A program made the translations under genes and the position numbers. The notes under the pieces were generated by a model that had not been told where the DNA came from, made no database searches, and saw only the letters and a list, made by a program, of their open reading frames with translations. A stretch of DNA of 64,000 nucleotides from Microbacterium sp. Leaf320 (GTDB lineage Bacteria > Actinomycetota > Actinomycetes > Actinomycetales > Microbacteriaceae), in NCBI RefSeq assembly GCF_001423485.1, contig NZ_LMOD01000001.1:68617-132616 (forward strand), written 5' to 3'. Positions 9,129 through 18,878 of this stretch are shown piece by piece. Each line of letters starts with the position of its first letter. The first letter of the stretch is position 1.

Positions 9129-10817
9129 GTGGGATATATCGATGTAGCTGGGGTCTCGCTGACCCTCCCCGACGGCAGACCGCTACTGGACGAAGCGACG
9201 TTCCGCGTCGGATCCGGTTCGACGAGCGCTCTGATCGGACCGAACGGCGCAGGCAAGACGACGTTGCTCCGCATCATCCGCGGCGATCAGGCGGCGGACT
9301 CCGGTGTCGTCACGATCGACGGCGGCCTCGGAGTCATGGATCAGTTCGTCGGACACGGTGAAGCAGGCCAGACCGTTCACGAGCTGCTGGTGCGCGTCGC
9401 ACCTCGACGGATCCGGCAGGCGGCGGAAGCGCTCGAAGCAGCCGAGAACGCGCTGATCGAGCGGGATGAGCACGACACCCAGATGGCGTATGCGACGGCG
9501 ATCGCCGAGTACGCGGACGCCGGCGGATACGAGCACGAGACGATCTGGGACCAGTGCACGGTGGCAGCCCTCGGGGTGCCCTACGACCGAGCGCGCTTCC
9601 GCGAGCTGACCACGCTCTCGGGAGGCGAGCAGAAGAGGCTCGCGCTCGAGGCGCTGCTGCGCGGCCCAGACGAGGTGCTGCTTCTCGACGAGCCCGACAA
9701 CTACCTCGACGTGCCGACCAAGCGCTGGCTCGAGGAGCAGCTGCGGCAGACCCCGAAGACCGTGCTTCTCGTGTCGCACGACCGCGAGCTCCTCGCACGC
9801 GCCGTCGACCGGCTCGTCACGCTCGAACCGGGAGGCGCCGGGGCGTCTGCGTGGGTGCACGGCGGCGGCTTCGCGACGTATCACCAGGCGCGCAGCGACC
9901 GGATGGACCGCCTCGACGAGCTGCGTCGGCGGTGGGACGAGCAGCACGAGAAGCTGCGCATCCTGGTCGCGAATCTCAAGGTGAAGGCCTCGGCGAACGA
10001 CGGGTTCGCCTCGAGATACCAGGCTGCCCAGACCCGTCTCCGCAAGTTCGAAGAGGCGGGGCCGCCGGAGGAGCGGCCTCCTGCCCAGGAGTTCGACATG
10101 CGCCTGCGCGGTTCGCGCACCGGAAAGCGCGCGGTCGTCGCTGAGCGGTTGGAGCTCACAGGGCTGATGCGGCCCTTCGACGCCGAGGTCTGGTACGGCG
10201 ATCGTGTCGCCGTGCTGGGATCCAACGGCTCGGGCAAGTCGCACTTCCTCCGCCTGCTGGCCCGGGGTGGAAGCGACCCGGACTCGACCCTCGGCCATGT
10301 GACCTCGACGGGGGAGCAGCTCTCCGAGGTGGCGCACTCCGGCCGAGCGGTCCTCGGTGCGCGGGTGGTTCCCGGTCTCTTCGCGCAGACGCACGCGCAC
10401 CCGGAGTTCGTGGGGCGCACGCTGCTCGAGATCCTGCACCGCGGTGACGAACGACGTGCGGGGATGCCGCGGGATGCCGCGAGTTCGGCGCTCGACCGCT
10501 ACGGGCTCGTGCGTCAGGCTCAGCAGACCTTCGAATCACTGTCCGGAGGGCAGCAGGCACGTTTCCAGGTGCTGCTCCTCGAGCTCTCCGGCGCGACTCT
10601 GCTTCTGCTCGACGAGCCGACCGACAACCTCGACATCGAGTCGGCGGAGGCGCTCGAAGACGCGCTGGCGCGCTTCGAAGGCACTGTGCTCGCGGTCACG
10701 CACGACCGCTGGTTCGCGCGGTCGTTCGATCGTTTCCTCGTGTTCGGGTCGGACGGGGAGGTGTACGAGGCGGGCGCCCCCGTGTGGGACGAACGTCGCG
10801 TCGCGCGGTCCCGCTGA
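9129..10817 (+). CDS. ABC-F family ATP-binding protein
   Basis: Two ABC domains without membrane segments. The first has GPNGAGKTT, LSGGEQKR and LLDEPDNYLD; the second has GSNGSGKSH, LSGGQQARF and LLDEPTDNLD. They are joined by a charged linker that contains a shortened ABC-F pattern. ABC-F proteins bind the ribosomal E site and relieve stalling or confer resistance to ribosome-targeting antibiotics; which applies here cannot be told from sequence. The start is chosen at GTG 9129 because the family begins at GYIDV. An in-frame ATG at 9102 adds nine residues and has no Shine-Dalgarno; GGAAGGA at 9110-9116 would serve the GTG with somewhat long spacing. It converges on the oxidoreductase gene with eight bases between stops. 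Confidence 0.88.
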   Translation: MGYIDVAGVSLTLPDGRPLLDEATFRVGSGSTSALIGPNGAGKTTLLRIIRGDQAADSGVVTIDGGLGVMDQFVGHGEAGQTVHELLVRVAPRRIRQAAEALEAAENALIERDEHDTQMAYATAIAEYADAGGYEHETIWDQCTVAALGVPYDRARFRELTTLSGGEQKRLALEALLRGPDEVLLLDEPDNYLDVPTKRWLEEQLRQTPKTVLLVSHDRELLARAVDRLVTLEPGGAGASAWVHGGGFATYHQARSDRMDRLDELRRRWDEQHEKLRILVANLKVKASANDGFASRYQAAQTRLRKFEEAGPPEERPPAQEFDMRLRGSRTGKRAVVAERLELTGLMRPFDAEVWYGDRVAVLGSNGSGKSHFLRLLARGGSDPDSTLGHVTSTGEQLSEVAHSGRAVLGARVVPGLFAQTHAHPEFVGRTLLEILHRGDERRAGMPRDAASSALDRYGLVRQAQQTFESLSGGQQARFQVLLLELSGATLLLLDEPTDNLDIESAEALEDALARFEGTVLAVTHDRWFARSFDRFLVFGSDGEVYEAGAPVWDERRVARSR

Positions 10818-10825
10818 GTCCCGGC

Positions 10826-11908
10826 TCAGGGGAGGCGGAAGGGCTCGGCTGCGAGTTCCGTCGGGTCGAGCGCGAGGTCGGTGAGGGTGGCGCCCACTCC
10901 CGGTGCGAACTTGAATCCGTGCCCCGAGAAGCCCGCGCCCACCACGATCCGTCCCCGTCGATCGAGCACGAAGGCGCTGTCGTCCGTCGAGGTGTAGGTG
11001 CAGCTGATCGGGACGGCGGATGCCGGGTCGAGGCCGGGCAGCCACTCGCGCACGTAGTCGGCGAGCGCATCGGCGTGGGTCGTGAGGTGCGGGCGCGCAT
11101 CGGGGTCGACCACATCGCCGACCCGGTGGAACCCGACCTTGACGCCCTCTCCCGGAGTCGGCATGCCGTACACCGTAGCCGGATAGCGGTCGGGGTCGAC
11201 GTAGTGGTTGAACGACGGCCAGGCCGATCCGTCGACGGGCCGGAAGTGGGCGGGCGTCTCCTCGGTGACGTCGAGCCGGGGGAGTCGGATGCCTGGGAGC
11301 ATCCTCTCGGTCCAGGCGCCCACCGTGACGACGGCGACCTCGGCGTGGATCCGCTCGTCGGCGAGCACGAGTTCGACACCGGCATCCGTTTCGTCGATCC
11401 GCGCGACCGGGGTCTCCCAGCGCACCTCACCTCCCGCGTCGACGATGCGTCGCTCGAGTTCCCGCAGAGCGGCGGATGCTCGGGCCACCCCCGCGTCTCG
11501 GGAGAACAGCACCGGATCGGCGAATCGCATGCCCGGCCAGCGGGACGACGCCTCGGAGGGGGACAGGATCTCGGCGTGGATGCCCCGCTCATGGAGGCGG
11601 TGCTCGACCGAGGACACGTCGAGATCGCCGTGCGTGACCAGACCGTGCAGGCGCAGCAGAGGCTCGCCGTCGACCCGGCCGAGGGCGTCCCAGCCGTCCC
11701 GCGCACGGACGAGCAGATCGAGGTAGTGCTCCTCGTCGTAGGCGTTGTTGAAGTTGCGCGTCGCCCCGTGCGAGGCTCCTTCGCGATGCCCGCGCGCGAA
11801 GCGCTCGAACACCACCGGTCGATGACCGCGTCTGGTCAGCTCCCACGCGGTGGCGAGCCCCATCACGCCGCCTCCGACGACGGCGATCTCCACGGCATCC
11901 GCCGACAT
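10826..11908 (-). CDS. FAD-dependent amine oxidoreductase (sarcosine oxidase/DAO type)
   Basis: 360 residues. It begins with a Rossmann FAD site (VVGGGVMGLATAWEL, about 9-23) and a DAO-domain body. The early ASHGATRNF motif resembles monomeric sarcosine oxidase and N-methyltryptophan oxidase, where nearby residues hold the covalent flavin. The C-terminus carries VLDRRGRIVVGAGFSGHGFKF, also typical of the family. Expected chemistry is oxidation of a secondary amine with H2O2 release; the substrate is unknown. ATG at 11908 is preceded by AGGAGG at good spacing. It is divergent from guaB3. Confidence 0.85.
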   Translation of the reverse strand: MSADAVEIAVVGGGVMGLATAWELTRRGHRPVVFERFARGHREGASHGATRNFNNAYDEEHYLDLLVRARDGWDALGRVDGEPLLRLHGLVTHGDLDVSSVEHRLHERGIHAEILSPSEASSRWPGMRFADPVLFSRDAGVARASAALRELERRIVDAGGEVRWETPVARIDETDAGVELVLADERIHAEVAVVTVGAWTERMLPGIRLPRLDVTEETPAHFRPVDGSAWPSFNHYVDPDRYPATVYGMPTPGEGVKVGFHRVGDVVDPDARPHLTTHADALADYVREWLPGLDPASAVPISCTYTSTDDSAFVLDRRGRIVVGAGFSGHGFKFAPGVGATLTDLALDPTELAAEPFRLP

Positions 11909-11966
11909 ACTGCCTCCTGACCTCCCTCCCAGTGTCCCAGCCGTCGGTACCTCCGCGTGCGCCCGG

Positions 11967-11972
11967 TAGTCT
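11967..11972 (+). promoter_or_regulatory. -10 box TAGTCT for guaB3
   Basis: TAGTCT ends 6 bases before GTG 11979, so that GTG would be the 5' end of a leaderless mRNA. GTG 11976 and ATG 11985 are in the same frame. Confidence 0.55.
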
Positions 11973-11978
11973 GGAGTG

Positions 11979-13100
11979 GTGACCATGGAGATCGAGCTCG
12001 GCCGAGGCAAGCGCGCACGCCGCGCGTACACGTTCGACGACATCGCGGTGGTGCCGTCGAGGCGCACGCGCAACCCTGAGGATGTGTCGACCGCCTGGAC
12101 GATCGACGCCTTCGGCTTCGGCATCCCGGTGCTGGGCGCCCCGATGGACTCCGTCGTGAGTCCGCAGACGGCGATCATGCTGGGCCAGCTCGGCGGTCTG
12201 GGTGTGCTAGACCTCGAGGGCCTGTGGACCCGGTACGAGAACCCCGAGCCGCTGCTCGCCGAGATCGCCGGTCTCGACGAGGGCCAGGCGACCGCGCGGA
12301 TGCAGCAGCTGTACGCCGAGCCGATCAAGCCCGCCCTCATCACGCAGCGCCTCGCCGAGATCCGCGAGGCCGGTGTGACCGTCGCGGGCTCCCTGACCCC
12401 GCAGCGCACGCAGGAGTTCTACGACACCGTCGCCGCTGCAGGCGTCGATCTGTTCGTGATCCGCGGCACGACGGTCTCGGCCGAGCACGTGTCGAGCGTC
12501 GACGAGCCGCTGAACCTCAAGAAGTTCATCTACGACCTCGACGTGCCGGTGATCGTCGGCGGCGCAGCCACCTACACGGCCGCGCTGCACCTGATGCGCA
12601 CGGGCGCTGCCGGCGTGCTCGTCGGCTTCGGCGGGGGAGCGGCATCGACCACCCGCGCCACGCTCGGCATCCACGCGCCGATGGCGACGGCCGTCTCGGA
12701 TGTCGCGGCTGCTCGTCGCGACTACCTCGACGAGTCGGGCGGACGCTACGTGCACGTGATCGCCGACGGTGGGGTCGGCACGTCGGGCGACATCGTCAAG
12801 GCGCTCGCGATGGGAGCGGACGCCGTCATGCTCGGTGTCGCGCTCGCCCGTGCCACCGACGCACCCGGCCGCGGCTTCCACTGGGGCCCCGAGGCGCACC
12901 ACCCGAAGCTTCCGCGCGGTCGCCGCGTCGAGGTCGGCGGCATCGGCACCCTGGAGGAGATCCTCTACGGTCCCGCACCCGTCGCCGACGGCACGGCGAA
13001 CCTGATCGGCGCGCTCCGCAAGTCGATGGCCACCACCGGATACTCCGACCTCAAGGAGTTCCAGCGGGTCGAGGTCGTCCTCGCACCCTACGAGGCCTGA
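11979..13100 (+). CDS. guaB3: GuaB3 family IMP dehydrogenase-related protein
   Basis: About 373 residues with the IMPDH/GMPR barrel but no CBS domains. The N-terminus (GRGKRARRAYTFDDIAVVPSRRTR) is the GuaB3 signature. The loop that carries the catalytic cysteine in true IMP dehydrogenases reads GGGAASTTRATLG here, with no cysteine at that place. GMPR activity has been reported for some GuaB3 proteins, but the reaction of this actinobacterial branch remains uncertain. The phosphate-binding part (GADAVMLG) is intact. The start follows the -10 box at 11967-11972; ATG 11985 is the alternative. The SURF1 gene follows 16 bases later on the same strand. Confidence 0.88.
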   Translation: MTMEIELGRGKRARRAYTFDDIAVVPSRRTRNPEDVSTAWTIDAFGFGIPVLGAPMDSVVSPQTAIMLGQLGGLGVLDLEGLWTRYENPEPLLAEIAGLDEGQATARMQQLYAEPIKPALITQRLAEIREAGVTVAGSLTPQRTQEFYDTVAAAGVDLFVIRGTTVSAEHVSSVDEPLNLKKFIYDLDVPVIVGGAATYTAALHLMRTGAAGVLVGFGGGAASTTRATLGIHAPMATAVSDVAAARRDYLDESGGRYVHVIADGGVGTSGDIVKALAMGADAVMLGVALARATDAPGRGFHWGPEAHHPKLPRGRRVEVGGIGTLEEILYGPAPVADGTANLIGALRKSMATTGYSDLKEFQRVEVVLAPYEA

Positions 13101-13116
13101 GGCTCCGCTCGTCACC

Positions 13117-13911
13117 GTGACTTCACCCGCACTGTTCCCACCGACCCTTCGCGAGGTCATGCTCCGGGGACGCTGGATCGGGATGCTCGTGCTGTGCCTG
13201 GTCGTCGCCGGCGTGTTCGCCTGGCTCGGTCAGTGGCAGCTGGAGCGCGCGATCGAGACCGACCCACCGCCCGCGGGCGTGACCGAGGAGGTGCGTCCGC
13301 TGACCGATGTGGTCGAGCCGGGCGTCTACCTGCCTGAGCCGCTCGTCGGTCAGAAGGTCGAGACGTCGGGCACCTGGGTTCCGGATGACTTCCTCGTGGT
13401 GTCGAGCCGCTTCAACGACGACGTCGAGGGCTTCTGGGTCACCGGTCAGCTGCGGGTCGCCGACCGCACCTCGATCGCCGTGGCGATCGGCTGGACGGCC
13501 GACCGCGGCGTCGCCGATGACGCCGTCGCGAAGCTGAACGCGGGCGAGGCGGAGGCCTCGATCACCGGACGCCTCATCTCGGATGAAGGCCCAGCGGTTC
13601 CGCCCAAGGACGACCCGCAGCGCATGGACAAGATGTCCACCGCCGCGCTGCTCAGCCACTGGCACGACATCGATCAGCTCGACGTCTATCGGCCGTACCT
13701 CGCATCGCAGACGGCTGCGGCCGGCCTGTCGGACATCTCCTCGCCGGCGCCCGACGAGATATCGCCGGTGAACTGGCTCAACGTCTTCTACGCGGTCGAG
13801 TGGGCGATCTTCGCGGGCTTCGCGTTCTACCTCTGGTACCGACTCGCCAAGGACGCCTGGGAGCGCGAGGTCGAGGAGTTCGAAGACGCCGTGGCGGGCG
13901 AGTCGGCCTGA
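13117..13911 (+). CDS. SURF1 family cytochrome oxidase assembly protein
   Basis: 264 residues with the classic SURF1 layout. An N-terminal helix (about residues 19-37, ending LGQWQLERA) and a C-terminal helix (about 225-246, FYAVEWAIFAGFAFYLWY) flank a soluble loop outside the membrane. The family helps insert heme a or assemble the aa3-type oxidase. GTG 13117 gives a short cytoplasmic lead; ATG 13159 is a possible later start. It probably shares the guaB3 transcript. Confidence 0.88.
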   Translation: MTSPALFPPTLREVMLRGRWIGMLVLCLVVAGVFAWLGQWQLERAIETDPPPAGVTEEVRPLTDVVEPGVYLPEPLVGQKVETSGTWVPDDFLVVSSRFNDDVEGFWVTGQLRVADRTSIAVAIGWTADRGVADDAVAKLNAGEAEASITGRLISDEGPAVPPKDDPQRMDKMSTAALLSHWHDIDQLDVYRPYLASQTAAAGLSDISSPAPDEISPVNWLNVFYAVEWAIFAGFAFYLWYRLAKDAWEREVEEFEDAVAGESA

Positions 13912-14034
13912 TCCCGACGCGCTTCTGCGCGCGGCCCTGTGCGCATCCGAGCGCGGAAGCACGCGATATTCCACCTTCGTCAGGGGTCTTTTCCGACGTT
14001 CGGTGAGGGCTTGGTTACCAATCGGAAAACTCCG

Positions 14035-14063
14035 TTGAGGTTGTCCGAGGGCCTCCGTATGCT
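14035..14063 (+). promoter_or_regulatory. Sigma-70 type promoter of the nuclease/nucleotidase gene
   Basis: TTGAGG (14035-14040) and TATGCT (14058-14063) are separated by exactly 17 bases. The space 13912-14034 upstream holds no gene. Confidence 0.55.
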
Positions 14064-14146
14064 CGCTCACATGTGCGTCAGCTGAGAGCGCGCAGCCACG
14101 GTTTCACGAGAGCCGTCGCCAGACCATACCCGAGGAGACAACACAG

Positions 14147-17100
14147 ATGATGTCCGCTCCCGACGCCGTGAACCGCGAGGTTCCGGGGTCAGATCGCAGA
14201 AGTCGGGGGCGTCTCGGCGTCCTCGCCGCCACCTGCGTCGCAGCTCTCGGCGCCAGCGCCCTGATCGCAGCGCCCGCATCCGCCGACGTCGCAGGGACGG
14301 GGGTGGTCATCAACGAGGCGTACCTCTCCGGAGGCAGCGCAGGCGCCGCATTCACGAACAAGTTCGTCGAGCTCTACAACCCCACCGCGGCGCCCGTCAC
14401 CCTCGACGGACTCTCGCTGCAGTATCGATCGGCGACGGGTACGGGCGCCTCCAACGGCGTCGCGCCGCTGACCGGCGTCATCCCGGCAGGCGGCCACTAC
14501 CTCGTGCAGGCCGGCAGCAACGGGGCCAACGGCGCCGCTCTGCCGACGGCCGACGCGGTGAGCACCCTCAACCCGAGCGGCACCAACGGCACGCTCGCCC
14601 TCGTGAACGGCACCGCGGCGGTCACGCTGACCCCCGGCTCGGTCACAGGCGTCGACGGGGTCGTCGACGTACTCGGCTACGGCACCTCGAACACGTTCGA
14701 GACCACGGCGGCGACGCCGCCCGCCGGCAACACCGACGTCAAGTCGCTCAACCGCACGGACGGCAAGGACACCGACGACAACCGGGCGGACTTCAGCCTC
14801 TCGGCGACCATCACTCCGCAGAACACCGGCACGGTACCCGACCCCGACCCCGAGCCGGAGCCCGACCCGACCGCGGTGTCCATCGCCGAGGTGCAGGGCA
14901 CGACCGACGTCTCGCCGCTGAACGGTCAGACCGTCACGGTCGAGGGCGTGGTCACGGCCGACCATCGCACCGGCGGCTACAAGGGCATCGTCATCCAGAC
15001 CCAGGGGGCCGGCGGCGAGACCGACGCGACGCCCGGTGCGTCCGACGGCGTCTTCGTCTTCCTCAACGCGCTGGCCCCGACCCTCGAGATCGGCGACCTC
15101 GTCTCGGTCACGGGGTCCGCGAGCGAGTACTTCGGTCAGACGCAGATCAACCCCGCTGCTCTGTCTGCCATCTCCGTGGTGCAGGCGGGTGTCGGGGTGC
15201 CCGCGCTCACGCCGCTTCCCGACACGGTCGAAGGAGCGGACCGCGAGCAGTACGAGAACATGTACGTCGCGCCCGCCGGTACGTACCGCGTCGCATCGAG
15301 CCACCAGCTCTACAACTTCGGTTCGCTGTGGCTGAACGCCGGAGCCGATCTGAACGTCAAGAGCACCGAGCTCGTGCGTCCGGGAGCAGAGGCCACGGCG
15401 ATCGCCGCGGCGAACCGCGCCAACCGGATCCTCCTCGACGACGGCTGGTCGATCCAGGTCACGAACAGCGGTCACCCGAACGATCAGCCCTACTTCACGA
15501 AGGACCTCGTCGTCCGCAACGGCGACACCGTCGACTTCAGCGACAACGGATACGTGCTGCAGTACGGCTTCGACGACTGGCGTCTGCAGCCGGTCGTGCC
15601 GATCGACAGCACCTCGTCCGACGACCTGAAGGTGGGCTTCGCGGCGACGAACCCGCGCAGCGAGTCTGCACCGACAGTGGGCGGCGACGTGCAGGTCGCG
15701 TCGTTCAACGTCTTCAACTACTTCACGACGCTCAAGAGCGAGAACTCGAACGCTCGGGGCGCGGCGAACGCGGCTCAGTTCGAGATCCAGAAGTCCAAGA
15801 TCGTCGCGGCGATCAACGGACTCGACGCCGAGATCGTCTCCCTCATGGAGATCGAGAACTCGATCAAGCTCGGCGGCTCGCTCGACGAGGCGCTGGCCGA
15901 CCTGGTCGACGGACTCAACGACGCGCTGGGCAGCGAGGAGTGGGACTACGTCCGCACCCCCGACGAGCTGAACGATTCGGCGACGACCGACTTCATCACG
16001 AGCGCGATCATCTACAAGAAGGATGCCGTCGAGACGGTGGGCGACAGCCTGACCGTGACCGACGAGACCGTGTGGGGCAACGCCCGCGAGCCGATCGCCC
16101 AGGCGTTCGACATCGACGGCCGCGTCGTTACCGTGGTGGCCAACCACTTCAAGTCGAAGTCGGCGCCCGAGGGCGGTGGCGCGGAGCCGGCCGATGGCCA
16201 GGGGTTCTTCAACGCCGATCGTGTGAAGCAGGCGAACTCGCTCAAGGGCTTCACCGAGACGATCGAGGAGACCACCGGCAGCAGCGACATCCTGCTGATC
16301 GGCGATTTCAACGCGTACGCCAAGGAAGACCCGATCGAGGTCTTCACGACGGCGGGCTGGAGCGATGTCGCTCGCGAGAAGGCCCCCGACCAGCACACCT
16401 ACACGTTCGACGGCGAGCTCGGCTCGCTCGACCACGTGCTGGCATCCCCGTCGCTGGCCGCATCGATCACGGGTGCGGGTGTGTGGAGCATCAACTCTCC
16501 GGAGTGGAGCGACCGCGGCTACGCGTTCGGCGCCACCGAGGCGGGCACGCCCTTCCGCTCGAGTGACCACGACCCGATCATCGTCGGCGTCTCGTCGGAG
16601 ATTCCGCCGGTGAGCATCGACATCGTCACGATGAACGATTTCCACGGCCGGATCGAGGCCGACGGTGCTGCCGCAGGCGCGGCGGTCGTCGCCGGAGCAG
16701 TGCAGCAGTTCCGCTCTGAGAACCCGAACACGATCTTCGCCGGTGTCGGCGACCTGATCGGCGCGTCGACGTTCACCTCGTTCATCAACGACGACAACCC
16801 CACGATCGACGCGCTCAACGCTGCCGGTCTCGACGTCAGCGCGGCAGGAAATCACGAGTTCGATCAGGGCTGGGAGGACCTGCGCGACCGCGTGCAGGAC
16901 CGCGCGGACTGGGAGTACATCTCGTCGAACGTGTTCGTGACCGAGACCGGCGAGCCCGCGCTCGCCCCGGCCTGGGTCAAGGAACTCGACGGCGTGCGCG
17001 TCGGCTTCGTCGGAGCGGTGACCGAGGACCTCGATTCGCTGGTGTCCCCTGAGGGCATCGCGGACCTCGAGGTGCGCAGCATCGTCGACTCGGTGAACGC

Positions 17101-18784
17101 CGTCGCCGACGACCTCCGCGACGGGGACGCATCCAACGGCGAGGCGGATGTCGTCATCCTCCTCGTTCACGAGGGCGCGTCCAGCTCCGAACTGTCGAGC
17201 ATCACTCCGGAATCGCCGCTGGGCGAAATCGTCTACGGGGTCGATCAGGACGTCGACGCGATCGTGTCGGCGCACACGCACCTCGCGTACAACCACGTCA
17301 TCGACGGGCGTCCGGTCATCTCGGCCGGTCAGTACGGCGAGAACCTGGGTCTCATGAACCTGCAGGTCGATCCGAAGACCAAGGATCTGATCTCGATCAC
17401 CAACGAGATCAAGCCGCTCACGGCCGCAGGTCAGCCGCTCTACCCGGCGGTTCCGGAGGTGGCTGACATCGTCGCGAAGGCGAAGGCCGACGCAGACGTT
17501 CTCGGTGCGGTGAAGGTCGGAGACATCACCGCCGACTTCAACCGTGCTCGCCAGACGAACGGGTCGGAGAACCGCGGTGGCGAGTCCACCATCGGCAACT
17601 TCGTGGCCGACGTGCAGAAGTGGTCTACCGGGGCGGACATCGCGCTGATGAACCCGGGCGGCATCCGCGCAAACCTCACGTACGCCTCGTCGAACGCGAG
17701 CGACCCGAACGGCAACGTCACCTACCGCGAGGCGGCGACGGTGCAGCCGTTCGCCAACACGCTGGTGACGCTGACCCTCACCGGTGCGCAGTTGAAGGGC
17801 GTTCTCGAGGAGCAGTGGCAGCCGGCAGGCTCTGCTCGTCCGTTCCTCAAGCTCGGCGTCTCGGAGGGGCTCGTCTACACGTACGACCCCGCCGCAGCGC
17901 AGGGCTCGCGGGTCACGTCGATCACGCTCAACGGGACCGCGATCGATCCGGCGGCGAACTACACGGTCGCAGCCAACTCGTTCCTCGCCGCAGGTGGAGA
18001 CAACTTCTTCACCTTCAAGGAGGGCGCGGGCAAGCGCGACACCGGGAAGATCGATCTTCAGTCGATGGTCGATTGGTTCGACGCCAACAAGACCGCGACC
18101 CCCGACCTCGCACAGCGTGCCGTGGGTGTCTCGGTCAGCGCGCCGGATGCCGACGGCTACAGCGCCGGCGACCAGGTGACGGTCGCGCTCTCGTCGCTGG
18201 CGTTCAGTGCGGGGGAGCAGGCACCCGGTGAGGTGTCGCTGTCGCTCGCCGGCACGCAGCTCGCCGCAGGGGCTGTCGATCCGACGATCGTCGACACCAC
18301 CGACGAGGTGGGGCGCGCGTCGCTCAGCTTCACGGTTCCCTCTGGCGTCTTCGGAGAGCAGCTGCTCACCGTCGCCGTCGCAGGTACCGGCACCACGGTG
18401 CAGGTGCCGTTCACGATCGCGGGTGAGGAACCGGCGGAGTTCGCGGGTTCCATCGACCTCGGTTCGTCGAAGGTCGCCGCAGGCAAGAAGCTGACGATCA
18501 CCGGTGAGGGCTACGAGCCGGGAGAGACCGTGACGGTCGAGCTGCGACCCAAGAAGGGTGCGGCCACCGAGGTCGGCACTGTTCAGGTCACGGCGGACGG
18601 CACCTTCTCGACCTCGGTAACCGTGCCGAAGAGCACCCAGCCCGGCAAGTACACCGTCGCGGTCGCTCAGGCCGACGGAGACGAGGCCACGGCCACCGTC
18701 ACCGTGAACCGCGCAGGCGGGATCGGCGGCATCATCGGCGGCATCCTCGACTGGCTGTGGGACCTCCTGAACGGGTGGTTCTGA
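14147..18784 (+). CDS. Secreted ExeM/NucH-type endonuclease fused to 5'-nucleotidase
   Basis: 1545 residues. A long signal peptide ends near residue 45 (ALIAAPASADV). Then come a lamin-tail domain (about 48-180), an OB-fold DNA-binding part (about 245-360), an exonuclease-endonuclease-phosphatase domain (about 512-812, with LIGDFNAY and SSDHDPI), a calcineurin-like phosphoesterase (from about 820, TMNDFHGR, GNHEFD), a 5'-nucleotidase C-terminal domain (about 1120-1320, NPGGIRAN) and Ig-like segments to 1520. The tail is glycine- and tryptophan-rich (IIGGILDWLWDLL), without an LPXTG signal. Together these would cut extracellular DNA and release phosphate from the nucleotides. GAGGAG at 14131 serves ATG 14147; a second ATG follows at 14150. 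Confidence 0.92.
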   Translation: MMSAPDAVNREVPGSDRRSRGRLGVLAATCVAALGASALIAAPASADVAGTGVVINEAYLSGGSAGAAFTNKFVELYNPTAAPVTLDGLSLQYRSATGTGASNGVAPLTGVIPAGGHYLVQAGSNGANGAALPTADAVSTLNPSGTNGTLALVNGTAAVTLTPGSVTGVDGVVDVLGYGTSNTFETTAATPPAGNTDVKSLNRTDGKDTDDNRADFSLSATITPQNTGTVPDPDPEPEPDPTAVSIAEVQGTTDVSPLNGQTVTVEGVVTADHRTGGYKGIVIQTQGAGGETDATPGASDGVFVFLNALAPTLEIGDLVSVTGSASEYFGQTQINPAALSAISVVQAGVGVPALTPLPDTVEGADREQYENMYVAPAGTYRVASSHQLYNFGSLWLNAGADLNVKSTELVRPGAEATAIAAANRANRILLDDGWSIQVTNSGHPNDQPYFTKDLVVRNGDTVDFSDNGYVLQYGFDDWRLQPVVPIDSTSSDDLKVGFAATNPRSESAPTVGGDVQVASFNVFNYFTTLKSENSNARGAANAAQFEIQKSKIVAAINGLDAEIVSLMEIENSIKLGGSLDEALADLVDGLNDALGSEEWDYVRTPDELNDSATTDFITSAIIYKKDAVETVGDSLTVTDETVWGNAREPIAQAFDIDGRVVTVVANHFKSKSAPEGGGAEPADGQGFFNADRVKQANSLKGFTETIEETTGSSDILLIGDFNAYAKEDPIEVFTTAGWSDVAREKAPDQHTYTFDGELGSLDHVLASPSLAASITGAGVWSINSPEWSDRGYAFGATEAGTPFRSSDHDPIIVGVSSEIPPVSIDIVTMNDFHGRIEADGAAAGAAVVAGAVQQFRSENPNTIFAGVGDLIGASTFTSFINDDNPTIDALNAAGLDVSAAGNHEFDQGWEDLRDRVQDRADWEYISSNVFVTETGEPALAPAWVKELDGVRVGFVGAVTEDLDSLVSPEGIADLEVRSIVDSVNAVADDLRDGDASNGEADVVILLVHEGASSSELSSITPESPLGEIVYGVDQDVDAIVSAHTHLAYNHVIDGRPVISAGQYGENLGLMNLQVDPKTKDLISITNEIKPLTAAGQPLYPAVPEVADIVAKAKADADVLGAVKVGDITADFNRARQTNGSENRGGESTIGNFVADVQKWSTGADIALMNPGGIRANLTYASSNASDPNGNVTYREAATVQPFANTLVTLTLTGAQLKGVLEEQWQPAGSARPFLKLGVSEGLVYTYDPAAAQGSRVTSITLNGTAIDPAANYTVAANSFLAAGGDNFFTFKEGAGKRDTGKIDLQSMVDWFDANKTATPDLAQRAVGVSVSAPDADGYSAGDQVTVALSSLAFSAGEQAPGEVSLSLAGTQLAAGAVDPTIVDTTDEVGRASLSFTVPSGVFGEQLLTVAVAGTGTTVQVPFTIAGEEPAEFAGSIDLGSSKVAAGKKLTITGEGYEPGETVTVELRPKKGAATEVGTVQVTADGTFSTSVTVPKSTQPGKYTVAVAQADGDEATATVTVNRAGGIGGIIGGILDWLWDLLNGWF

Positions 18785-18818
18785 CGCCGTCGGGCGTGTG
18801 ACGCAGGCATGACAGAGG

Positions 18819-18852
18819 CGAAGGCCGTCGGGAACTCTCCCGGCGGCCTTCG
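18819..18852. terminator. Bidirectional hairpin between nuclease and deoR genes
   Basis: A 15-bp stem with one wobble pair (18819-18833 with 18838-18852) lies between convergent stops at 18784 and 18879. Confidence 0.8.
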
Positions 18853-18878
18853 TCGTGCGTGCGAGCGGTCCGACCCGG

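Noticed and set aside
14189-17296. A 1035-codon open frame on the minus strand
   Set aside because: It lies wholly antisense to the nuclease/nucleotidase gene, its translation is arginine/valine-rich low-information sequence with no domains, and such frames are expected in high-GC DNA.
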